A stretch of DNA of 64,000 nucleotides from Hoplostethus atlanticus (taxonomy: Eukaryota; Chordata; Actinopteri; Trachichthyiformes; Trachichthyidae): NCBI GenBank assembly GCA_034670405.1, contig JAXDDX010000010.1, positions 6,061,001 through 6,125,000 on the forward strand, given 5' to 3'. How positions within the stretch are numbered: position 1 is the stretch's first letter; the number at the start of each line of letters is the position of its first letter. Position numbers and translations under genes: made by a program. The notes below the pieces were generated by a model. That model was not told the DNA's origin. It searched no databases and saw nothing but the letters and a program-made list of their open reading frames with translations. Shown here one piece after another: positions 11,623-24,000 of the stretch.

Positions 11623-14600
11623 CGCGTACCTATTCTAATAGTCTCTCACTCATAGCACCGAGTTGTCTCACCTCCTCTTCCTCTGTCCTCATTCAGTCCT
11701 TGCCCTCCTCCACAGGGAGGTCAGAGGTCAGGGTCAGCTACAGAGCTGGGGGTTTGAACCCGGGTCCTTTGGTCGTCCTCTCTCTGTCAACACTAGACCA
11801 CTCTGCTGCCTAGTTACGGTCTAGTCATTTATCAGACTCTCTCATCCAGAGAGACTTCCAGTGAGGTCTACAGTAAGAATAAGCTTCAATTCTTAGATCA
11901 CCATTACAAGCAACCAGCAGTAAGGAGGTCAAGGGTCAGAGGTCACAGCAGCCTCACAACAGGAACAAATATTCCTGTGACCCTAGCAGGGAAAGACATA
12001 AGAGCTCAGTAGAGCGTCGGTAGCATGCATGTTTTGTCCAATAGGAGGCAAAGGGCACAGGGTAACAGCCGACCAGTCAGTCAACCAGTCATCCAGACAA
12101 TTAGTCTCTCAGTAAGCCAGCCAGCCAGCCAGCCAACCAGCCAGCGAGGAACCAGTCCCACCTCTGAAGGCAGCCCAGACGTGAACAGCCCCGTGCATAT
12201 TTGTAGCGCCGGGGGAATCTAAACTGTACCCAATAAAAACACATCTGGTTTAAAAATAAAGAGGAGGGGCAGTGTGTACTCTGGAGGAGGGAGGCCTTGG
12301 ACCACCGCCATGTTTCTAAGTAGGCAGGCAGCCACAGAGGCTCTTCTGCAGTGAAAGATGCCATGGCTGACTGAATGACTGCTTCCAGCCAGGTTGTTTA
12401 CGTGGTTTGATCCCTGAGGGTTGCCCACACTGACACAGCTGCAGCTTGGAGGAGCGGTGGATTCATCTTACCAGCCACTTACACGGGTTAAAGGCAAACA
12501 CATCACCTACATGTTACATTTTAATATTAATCATGATAATAAAGCTCTTCTGTTCCCTGTAGGGAAAGTGGCAAGAGGAAAGCAGGGAGGTCAGAGGTCA
12601 AGGCCAGTGTATTAGTCAGCAGGGTAGGGGTTTGAACTGGTGTCCTCTGGGTGAAGGATGGCTTCTTTAACCACTAGACCACCCTGATTCTCTTCCAGAG
12701 AGACGTCCAATGAGCTCAACGCTAGAATACGCTTTGATTCCTAGTTTGCCGACATTATGAGCAACCCTTGAGGAGGTCAAGGGTCAGAGGTCACATCACC
12801 TGGACAAAATGATCCTAGAATGATCAAGGATGATAGAGAAGTGCTAGGAAGTCCTCAAAGTGACACTGTATTATTGTCTCCAGGTCTGCTAGGAGTGCGT
12901 CGTGGAGATGTCCATCTATCTGTTGTACCATGTGCGTCAGTACGTACGACTGTGTATTACTATGTTAGTAAGAAAGACTGATTCATGTACAGTTGCTGTG
13001 CTTGGTGAGTGAATTGATGATGTGTTTCGTGACTCGAGGCCAAGAGGGACGCGGGATGTGAAAAGCCGGTTGGTATGAAGTCATTTGGCCAAACGCCTGT
13101 TTCCATCCGAGGCCAGAGGAAACCGTTAGCGCTGCTGCTTTTTCCCACACCGTCACCAAAAACTCTTCTCTCTCTCCCCATCTCTCCCTTTCACTGTAAC
13201 TCTCTCACTGACTCGCTCTCACACACAATCTCATCCTTGCTATTTTCCCAGAGGGTGAACAAGGGAGTTGACATCAAGAACCAGTTTAGAAAGTGACGCT
13301 GGACAAAAGAGAAACATTACAGGAACCAGAAAGATCCACTTCAGAGATATTTACTTCCCAGTGCTTCCCAGTCCACACCTTCCCAGTCCAAACCAACCAG
13401 TGCTTCCCAGTCCACACCTTCCCAGTCCAAACAAAACAGTACCTCCCTGTCCACACCTACCAGTACCTACCAATCCACACCTACCAGTACCTCCTATTCC
13501 ACACCTCCCGGTACCTTCCAGTCCACACCTACCAGTACCTACCAATCCACACCTACCAGTACCTCCTATTCCACACCTCCCGGTACCTTCCATTCCACAC
13601 CTAGCAGTACCTCCCTGTCCACACCTACCAGTACCTACCAATCCACACCTACCAGTACCTCCCTGTCCACACCTACCAGTACCTCCTATTCCACACCTCC
13701 CGGTACCTTCCAGTCCACACCTACCAGTACCTCCCTGTCCACACCTACCAGTACCTCCTATTCCACACCTACCAGTACCTCCCTGTCCACACTTACCAGT
13801 ACCTCCCTGTCCACTCCTACCAGTACCTCCTATTCCACACCTCCCGGTACCTCCCTGTCCACACCTAGCAGTACCTCCTATTCCACACCTACCAGTACCT
13901 CCCAGTCCACACCTACTAGTACTCCCCAGTCCACGCCTACCAGTACCCCGAGTCCACACCTACCAGTACCTCCCAGTCCACACCTACCAGTACCTCCCAA
14001 TCCACACCTACCAGTACAAATCAACAAGGAGGAACAACAACAACATGCAAAAATGACCAGAAAGAATAGAAATCTGTGAGGCCACAAGCTGATGTGAGAT
14101 GTAGTCACCCCAACTGATAGAATGGAACGACTGTACAAACTGTGTCTGGATACTTCAGAGACATCCATCAATTCACAGGATCAAATGAAACTGTCCCTCA
14201 TGTTATTAAACTAGGCCTGGTTTGGAGCAGGGTTGTCATTGGGGTTATTTAGAGGGATCTTCCCATCACTGATGGTTGAATTAGACCCACAAAACCTCCA
14301 GAACGACGGTCATGAAGTTCCCAGAACCCCCAAAATATCCAAAGTATAGTGAAAAAAGTAACAAAAAGCGATAAAGAACGGTAATCCTTGTGGAAAGATT
14401 AGTGTTGCATACAGAAAGTCCATGCAGCGTATATCCAGAAAACCTCACTCCACCCCAAAGTAATCATCGCTCTCCGTCTGGAGGACCATCACCAACCATG
14501 CAATCATCTCCCAGGGTGCAACACAGCAAACCCCCGTCACAACATCTCAGATAGAGCGCTACAGGTTCGCCAAAGCAGTTTCAAGCTGGTTGCTGGTTGT

Positions 14601-16577
14601 GAATCAGTTCATGCTCATGATTTACTTGAATAAGAAGTTTATTCTGGACAGGTTTTTAGAAATTAAAGTCACTTCTGGCGGAGTAGAAATCAAGACACAC
14701 TACTAAGTGGATCTTTGCCAACAGGACTCCTACACTTTAGAACGACCTGCCTGAGGAGCTCCTAAATCTGTAGCATCTTTTGAATCACTTCTTAAAACTC
14801 GCTTTTATAGACTAAATGTTACGTAATGATCTTTCATCAGTTGTCTTTGACCACCCTTTCACAGTTTACTTTTATGCTTCTTGCCTTGCTTTGTTTTCTT
14901 TTGCTGCCGGTTGTATCTGTTTTGAAGCACTTTGCAACTCTGAAAAGTTCTATCCAAACTCTTATTATTAGCCGTAGCAGGATTACCCTCACCGAACAAC
15001 TGTGTGAAAGTCTGGATGGGTAGCCTACCTTTATCAAAACCACGTCCACAGCTCTCTCTCCCCTTGGCACAGAGACTGTACCTCCGCTTGTGCCGTTCGT
15101 ACATTTCCCCCTCCAAATATCCAGAGCCGATTTACTGAACAGAAAGGTTAAAATCCAGCAGGAAACTCTGGTGAGGAGAACTGGAGCTGTCTGCTAAGCT
15201 TCACATCTGGCTGCTGAACCAGCCTTCCACCAGGCTCTGACTCTGCTCCCTCCCTCCTTCTCGTCTTCCCTCCCTCTTCTTCTCTTCTCTCGCCTCTTAA
15301 CTTCTCTCCTGACTCTCCCTGACTCCTGCCCTCTTTCTCTCTGTGAATCTCTCTCACTCTCTCTCTCTGTGAATCTGTGTTATGATCTCAGTTCTGGCTC
15401 AGCCAATAGGAAAACAAGCTTCTCTGTGACAGCCAGCCAGCCACAGTACTACACTACTACAATATTGCAGTATTAGCTCACTTACTCTCAGACACCTTGT
15501 ACATTAGTGGTTTTCAGCCATGTGCCGTCGTGACCCAAGAGTCTGCAGGTTTACATTCCAGCCAAACACTACAGCGGCTCATTTCACTGGTGATCACACC
15601 TTCAACCAGAGAGGAGGGACTAATCAGTGAAGTCAGAGATGGTTAGGGTTTGTGAGGACGTGTCCCCATATGTGTTCACGCAAACTACTTCCATCTGCTC
15701 CACAAAGAGTTAACTCTCACATTCCAACTTATCCAGGAACAAAAATACATTTGTATTGGTCCTTGTTCGCCTTGCTCCCGCCTCCATTTCATGAGCTTCT
15801 GTGACTGGCTTGACTCTGACTGTGTGAAGTTAGCTGCTGTGATAAAGGAGAGGGGAGCTGTACAGACAGACAGTACAGCATCTGTAACAGAGTAGCACAA
15901 GCTAAACTAAAAGCTGACTTAGTCTAGTTAGCTGTAGGGTGAATTTGTTCCAAGATTGACATCATACCGACCATTCTTTACTAGTTGGCCAAACAAGAGG
16001 AGCATGAATCATTTTACAAAATTGCTAGCTAGTCTGTCTTGGACAGTTTCCAATCCCATCTGGCTAACAGCACAGTGTTAGCGGCATCCATTTAGTTTTT
16101 GAGTAAATCTTTTTCAGTTTCTCTGTGTGGTCAAAAATAAATCATATAAAGGTCTTAATTTGTGTAATAATTGCTCACATTTGTTTCATTTTAGAAAGTA
16201 AAACAGTTATGAAGAATATATCTACAAGTTTCTGCCATACATGTTTACTTTGATTATATATCTAAACTGCCAATTTGTGTCCCCACAAACTTACGCCCTT
16301 GGGTTGGATCGGCCCCCAGCAGACTCTGGCTGAAAACCTCTGATGAAGACGCATCCAGATCCGTGTTTGTCCCTGAAACCTGAATCCAGCCCTGACCTCC
16401 TGTCCTCTGCTGGCTGGTAGGAAGACGGTGTGAATCCCAGAAGCCTCAAACAAAACAACCCCTCCCCTCTAATTGCCGCCCACCACCCCCACCCCACACA
16501 CCAAACCCACCCAAGGGAACCTGTACAGAGAACCAGTTGTGTCAGAGTTCAGGGAAACACCGCCACCAAACTGAGCG

Positions 16578-16662
<85 letters not shown>

Positions 16663-16815
16663 GAACTGGATCAAACTAGAGAGAGAGAGAGAGTTTAGGA
16701 CTTGTTCTATAGTATTAGTTCTGTTATCCTGGTTCTCAGGATGAAGCCCATTAACCCTCCGACAACTTCCCAGCTTATATTACTCCATCTTTCCACATTA
16801 TTAAGAGGAAAAAAG

Positions 16816-16857
<42 letters not shown>

Positions 16858-17016
16858 TTAATTCATATGTATTAATTGGCATGAGAGGAAAGAACCCAGT
16901 GTTGCCACAGCAGTACGCCCTGCCTATCTCCAAAATCCCTTCTGTTAGTCTCACAAACTTTCTCTCTCTCATAAATGCACTTGCATAAAAATTCACACAT
17001 CCATCAGAAACATATG

Positions 17017-17109
<93 letters not shown>

Positions 17110-17190
17110 CTTCCTGTTCTCAGAGCTCCACCCCTCCCTCTCTGCTCTGACCTCCCAGAGTAAACACTTCCACATTTCCCCCTGGAAACA

Positions 17191-17243
<53 letters not shown>

Positions 17244-20200
17244 TTCCTGCCGCGAACATACGTAATCTGCAATAAGAACAGTGATGCTGTTCACTGTGTT
17301 TTTGAACAGGTCTTGTTTGCTGCTTAAACTGCTTTCCGCCATTATTGATAGCCACAACACAGCTCCCTTCTGGCCACGCCCACAGCAAAAGGGGGGGTAC
17401 AGGGGGATTTATGAATGTACACACAGGGTCACAGAGAGACGCAGACTGATAATAATAAATCCTATTTATTTATTGCCATTCTATGCTCATTTCATCATCC
17501 TCTTCTGTGATGTTGTGCATGTGGTGGTTGTTCTGTTTTCCACCTTGTCATTCCTGCTGTCCTTTAGATTCTGTTATCCAGTCCAGTTTTGCCTTTTCTG
17601 TCGTCTGGAGTTTTTCATTCGTTTGTTCAGATGTGTTAATTAAGCCCTATGGGTTTAGGGTTAGGCTTTTTGATCATGCCCACTTTTAATCTAGAGTTGT
17701 TTCTCATGGTGTCTTTTATCCGATTTCATTTTACGTATGTATTTATTCTTATTTTAATGTATTTTCTCTTGGTTGTGCTTCTCATTTTTATCTCCTCATA
17801 ATGCGTTTTACTATTCTTGTTTTTATACTTTATAAGGGTTTTACAAATATAAATGATTATTGTTATTAGCTTATCAAAACAAATAATATATAATACATAA
17901 TATGTAATATATTAATAAATACAAACATTAATGTATAAAATAATATGCTGAGAAATCTGTCAATAAATGAAAAAATAAAAGTGCACATCATTCAATAGAT
18001 AATTGAGTAAAACAATGCATACTCAACCTCTACTTACTCGTTTCAGTATTTATTTATAATAAATATAATAAGGTTCAATTGCACTTGGAAATTGGATGCA
18101 AGCGGGAGACTGGGAGGTCCATCCACACGTTCTTTATAAGACGAGGCGCAGTTGTGTAGAAACCCAAGAGCTAAGGGGTCAACCTCTGTGTCGGTAACGC
18201 CTAGACTGCAGACTCAACGTATTGATTATTGTCTCTACAGGGACAAGCAGGTAATCAGGGGAAGCATTGTTGCCGTCTGCAGTGGTAGACACATCTCTTA
18301 ATTCTCTGGATGTCGCAACGTTAGTCATTACACCAGTTGGCCTGGCCAGGCTTCTTGTTAGTGGCCAACTTGTAGCCTAGTTGTGAAGTTATGTCGATGA
18401 TGCAGCAGGGTTGAGGTTTGTTGCTAACAAAGTTGTTTTGTTGTCAACCAAGTAAGGCAAACTCAGTCGAGCAATGCACAATGACTAGGCAGAAAGACAG
18501 AAATAAATAAATGACTATCTATACATGTCTACCATAGATAGACATATATCCCTGATCATAGACATTACGGGACATTTCAACAGGATCGAATGGCAGGTCA
18601 TTAAGTTCCCTCTCTGTTGACGTGCGGAGGCTCCAATGAAGGCGTCAAGGCTACATCGCCCTCTGCTGGCGACCCCCCCTGTCCTGCAGACTGTCTGTGT
18701 TTCCTGCAGACTCACATCTGGCATTCAGAACAAGCCGTTGGCTTAGACCACAACCCAGGAATAAGCAAAGCCACTCTAGTCTATGGCTGCTGAGGAATCT
18801 GTCAGTCAGCAACATTTCAGAGTGAGGCCTCGTCTAGTGAAGATCACATCCATGTGCTCAGCGGCTGGGCTGAGAGTGAACGAACTGTAGGGAATCAGCA
18901 GCCAGCATAATAGAATAACGTGACAGAGTCTACCACAGAAAGAGGTCAGACAGTAAAGATCTTGGAGATCTGGGGGGTTGCATTTCACATGTTAGGCATT
19001 TAGCTGCACTCCAGAGCAAAGGTAGTTCAGTGTCCTACTATGGGACACTTTAACGGGACACATGGCTGCTGATTGACACATTTATGGCTGCACTAATAGA
19101 GAGCATATAAAATACTGACGGCTGCAATTTCCAAATCAAAAGAGTTTCAGAGTTAAAAGGTCTTCCAGACAGCTTCCTAATCCTTCTGATGATGTGGAGA
19201 ATCGCATTAAGCTGCTTGGGAGCAAATCCTCCCTCCCCTTCTCCAACATCCATAATTTGTTTTTTACACCAACATATGTGTAATAACACATTGTGATTAA
19301 TTGATGCAATATTCAGAAAAAAAGATGCAAACCTTGTAAACCTGTGATCTTCAGACGACGGAACAGTCTTTCTAACCACTGAGCCCCCTACTGCCACGAT
19401 GACCTATGTATGCTGTATGTACATCTACATTATAAGGCATTTAGCTGAGGCACTTATCTGGACTGATCTACTACGACCACAACAGTAGAATAACTTTAAA
19501 TTAGATCACGTCACACTGTCTCTCTCTGCAGCAGTCAAATGATGGACATCATCTTCCATCATCCATATATCCAATATTTCACTTGTGTGAAGTTGAAAAG
19601 TCTTTTAGGCTAAAATATAAAGCTACATCTTTCATGGTAGGGTTGAGGCACCTTTTACACATTTAATCGTTTGGATCTCTGAACTCTGACAGTTCAGTGA
19701 TGTGATGTAACTATCCCATGTAACGACGTTAAAGGAGAGGGGGTGAGAGCAGGTTGTTGGGTTTAATCAAGTGGACTTCTTGATGAAGGACGTTCTGGCG
19801 GCCAAGACCCACTCAACACTATACAGAACTGCAAGTCACCTATGCTACTGCTACACTGTCTCTACACAAGATCCGGCACAGGAACTGAGGTCAAGAGGCT
19901 TCTCATGAACAAGACCCCTCTGTGTTCACCATGGGAAAGGTCACATGGGGTTTTCAATGGTTCAGCAAACAAGGGGTCACCTTAACAGACAAATGTTACA
20001 CCTGGGATAGAGCAGAGCACGAGGCCTTAAGCTTACCCTGGAAGAGTCTTCCTCCTCCGCTGGACCATCTTCTTCCTCCCCTGGACCATCTGCCATGTCC
20101 TCAGACACGACCACGTCCATCTCTGGAGAAACGTACACAACATAATACAATCAGTATGAGAGACAGTAACAAAGTTCAGAGCCCCTAAACTCAAGAGTCA

Positions 20201-20961
20201 AAGAGCCAGAGACTCTTTTATCTCCACTGCAGACAGACGGGTCACTTTGCTTGTGTAATGATGTAGCCTGTGCCCATAAAAATGATTACATTCTGCGCCG
20301 ATGAGTGTTTTTTCTCCTTGCCCTTATGAACTAATGTTTGTCTGCACAAACCAGATCGCCCTTAAGGGATACGTTTTGCATTGGATTGAATTCAGTGTTG
20401 TTAGAAGATAAAAACAGACCAAATGGTCCAGTGAGGGCATAACTCTGACTTCCTATCTGAGATGGATAAAAAAAATATAGCTTGCTCAGCTTATGTAAGT
20501 GACCATGAGCTGATGAATGTTAGAGGGAGCAGCAAAGTCTCTGAAATGACTTTCCATAAAAACACAAGGACAATCTCTGAAAACAGATAGCTTATACAAT
20601 GTTTTTTTAACAACCGTGGGAATCAAAAAAGGGATGTTCAAATCTTTATTTCCAAATCAGGAAAAAAACAAAGCTTGTTCAATGGCCTTCCTCTAAAACT
20701 CGTCTGATGAGGTTACCTGTTGCTAGGCCACGGTCAGGCTGTAAATAAACCCCCCCCCCCCTTCATAATGACACCCTATTTTCTATGTGACGCACAGCAC
20801 CAGTCTTGCTCCTGACCTTTCTGTATTGGACTGGAGTCAAGCACATTTATTCCTGATGAGTGAAAAGTGCAGACAGAGGACTGCTGGAGGTTCATTTGAA
20901 AGAACAGAGACGTCAGATAGGCAGCTTAAAACTCTGTAGGTCTCACTTCCTGCTCTACATA

Positions 20962-21005
<44 letters not shown>

Positions 21006-24000
21006 TTTAGAGAGCCCTAGGCTAATAACATTAACATCTGAACTTAAAAGAAAGTGCTGTCAGACTACACATGGCTTAAGGTACCAAAGACATAAACTGG
21101 CTCAGTATCTCCTGTTACATAACATGCCACAATGTATTCCAGTGTCCCAGCATGTACTGCCGTGGTACAATTACTGTGCTCATATCTTAGTCATATCTTA
21201 AAAGAAATGCATTGAATAAAGACAATCACACAGAATGTGCCAAATCCCCATTAGAAGGACATTTTGCCAACTCAGGCATCCAAACAAGCAATTAGCAAAA
21301 GAAATCATGTTTATATGTTGTCTGGTTGAGAACAGCAACATGCAGAACTGGATGTCACGCAAAACTCGCTATTTCCATCAGCCACCAAACTGTCTTCTAT
21401 GTGATTTTATTTATCTATAAAATTTTATTTTACATGGTTAGATGATTCTAAAAGACCTGAGACGTGTTTAAGAAAAGGTGGATTCTATGTGGCAAAATAT
21501 CTGTAACGCCTACAGAAAACGGATGCATCTTTTTATATTGCACTATGATGTATGGGTGTGTCTTGGGCTGAAATAAATCACACTGAAATAGAATCAATCA
21601 CCCACCTTGGACAGGGCCGGCATGGCAGGCTGAGCCTCCATCCACTGCATCGAGTGCCTTTTCCATCACCTCCTCTGGAGAAAACGCCTCAGCAGGAGGC
21701 TCACTGGACGCGCCATCATCAGGAGGAGGTGGCTCTGCTCCCTCTGCGGTGACATCTGCAGTGACATCTGCAGTATCTGAAGCCGTGACCTCCTCTGACA
21801 AAGAAACCGTGATCTGAATCTCAGAGTGCCCTAAGCCCTCGTCGGTATCCGCTTCAGTCGACCTCTCATCTGCTGTCATCTCTGAATTGTCCTGTCTGCA
21901 TTGCCGTAGCACTGATTGCAGGTCTGTCTCGCCACTCTCCTCCCCTGAAGCGACCTCAGGTCTATCGCTGGTCTCTGTGGGCCGAGCGTCTCCCTCAGCT
22001 GGACCAGCCACCTCCCTCCCTTCTGCAACTAATGGATTGGGTTCAAATAAGACCCCCTCAGTGACCTCTGACCCTGAATGCTCCAGCTCAGTCTCTAGAT
22101 TCAGGTCAGAGCTGTCGATGTCTCCGATTTCACATCGACTCTCGGCGACCTTCACTGTTGGAGTGTCCTCGCTTTCTGCCAACACTGGGCCTAACGACAG
22201 ATCCTCTTTGGAAACTTCTGGAGCCAGTTTCTCTCCTGTCCCCTCAGGACTCAATGGCTCTATTGTAAGGAGGCTGGGTGACAGTTGTGATTCAGGCTCA
22301 GTGCCAGCCGGCCTGCAGTCCGTCACTGTCAGCGCATTGACAGTGCTATGCCCCAAGGGGAGCCCCGGGTCCATGGGTAGCAAATGCTCATTGCTTTCAC
22401 CGGGCTCCACATCATTTTGTTCAGGCATTTTGACTCCAACTGAGGCCAGTTCCACCATTGTGGTTTGAATAAAGTCCTGCTCCTCCACGGTGGGTCTGTC
22501 AGTTTCCTGGGTCAGGTGGAATATTTCTGTTGTGGAGCTTCCGACAGATTGGAAACTGTCCTCTTCGTCACTGGAGAGGCCATGGACTGTCCCTGAGTTC
22601 ACGTCAGCATGTCCGTTACCTGAGCGGGGTATCATTTCAGATGATGCCACAGAGTTGGCTAGATCTGTCCCTGTATTGTCCATAGAGTTACCAGCAGTCT
22701 GAAAATGTGCTGTATTTTCTACAGATGTTTCTTCAAGGTTGTCAGGTTCATCGAAAGGCAAACTTGTACTTTCTATATCAGGCTCCAGGTACCGTAGCCT
22801 GTTCATCAATGCCGGCCGCCACCGAGACGTCTAGCTCTTTACCACTAGCTGCTCCAGTGTCTCCCTCCTTCTCAGTACAATCCCCAGAATGGCATCCAGT
22901 TTCTGGAGCTAAACGACTGCTACCATCAGCCAAATCCCACTGTTGCTCTGCAGAGTAATCCCTACCAGCTGTTTCCTGGTTTTGTTGCAGGCTGTTCATG
23001 TCTGGAGGAGGTTCCCCCTCGTGGAGGCCAGCTATCACGGGACATGAACCAGCAGGATTCAGACAGTACCTCCTGCGTTACATCACCACAGTGTATCAGA
23101 GAGGGGTTGGGGAGGTCCGCTGGGGTGGAGGTAGGGTCCTTTAACCCTTCGCTCTCTGGCTTCTCCTTGTCTAAAGAGAGGCTGCCACAGAGTTCCTGGT
23201 GTTCCCCTTCCTGGTAGCACTCCTTCATGTCTGATGCCTCAGAGCTCTCTAACGACTGCGCTTGGCCCATGGCTGAAAGCGTCGTTTCTCCGATGAGTGC
23301 TGTCAGATTTCGGGAGTCTGAGTTGGTCTCCTCCTCCGAGCTCCTCCGAGCTGTGCTCTCCTCTGCTTTCTGCTTGGATCCGTCCTTCCCCTCTGTGGCC
23401 TCCTGTCCTTCCCGGATTACAGGCTCCCCTCTATCAGTTTCCTCTGTCTGTTTACGACAGGCTGGTGGTGGTGGGGTTCCCACAGCGAGGCTCTCCCCTT
23501 CTGCCTCACTCTGTGCTCCTTCACTCCTATCACACAAACTCAAACTCTGGTCGGCAACAACAGGCTGCTCCCGCCCTTCCTCCTCCGTTTGGCAGTAATC
23601 TCTCTCAGTGTTTGGACTGAGACACACCCAATCCTCTGGGGGACCGAGGCCATGGTCCAGGGGGCGTTGTTCAGAGGCTTGAGGCGTTGGAGACAAACTC
23701 CTATCTCCGTCTGTATTCTCAGCCTGAAGACGTCCACCTGCAACACCACTGCTGCTGCTGCCCTCTGGGTAGATTTCTGTACTACTCCCCTGGTTCGGTG
23801 TGTCCAGGCACTCTGATGCTGCTGTAGTAGGCAGTTGTAGTCGCTCAAAACAGGCTGTCTCTGTTTCTACAACGTCACAGCATTCAGAAGCTGTGTGCAG
23901 AGACTCAGACTGCAGTTCTAGTGTAGAAACCCCCTACAGAACAGAGGATAAACATTATAATTTCTCTCAGAGAAACAGGCAGAGCTGTTCTAGCTCTTAT

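Larger units (their letters stand above)
8689..20036. other. akap13 intron 8 (11.3 kb): microsatellites, minisatellite, repeats
   Basis: The longest intron between recognised coding exons. It holds CA/GT tracts (10532-10556, 10711-10735, 10779-10804, 10921-10959, 11574-11620, 16816-16854, 17021-17107), GA tracts (9081-9154, 16581-16661), CAGA (17191-17240), the 24-bp minisatellite, family B copies, a LINE-tail-like piece (14720-14960) and an AT-rich part (17440-18110). No further akap13 exon is needed, because exons 8 and 9 join in matching phase. Confidence 0.6.

Noticed and set aside
13355-14016. CRISPR array
   Set aside because: Direct head-to-tail repeats without spacers in a vertebrate intron.
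13268-14056. 262-residue Pro-rich plus-strand frame, and its 202-residue minus counterpart
   Set aside because: Both arise from a 24-bp tandem repeat, have no credible ATG context, and lie within an intron. One 23-nt unit already breaks the plus frame's periodicity.
15148-15357. Glu/Arg-rich minus frame
   Set aside because: Product of a CT-rich tract on the plus strand.
22785-23085. Two short introns as the cause of the frame changes in the large exon
   Set aside because: GT-AG pairs with fitting lengths exist (for example 70 nt and 106 nt), but the acceptors lack pyrimidine tracts and the removed parts have coding-like composition. Kept only as an alternative.
21887-23620. Plus-strand frames of 107-193 residues
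   Set aside because: They are the antisense shadow of the large akap13 exon, which explains the codon-like composition.
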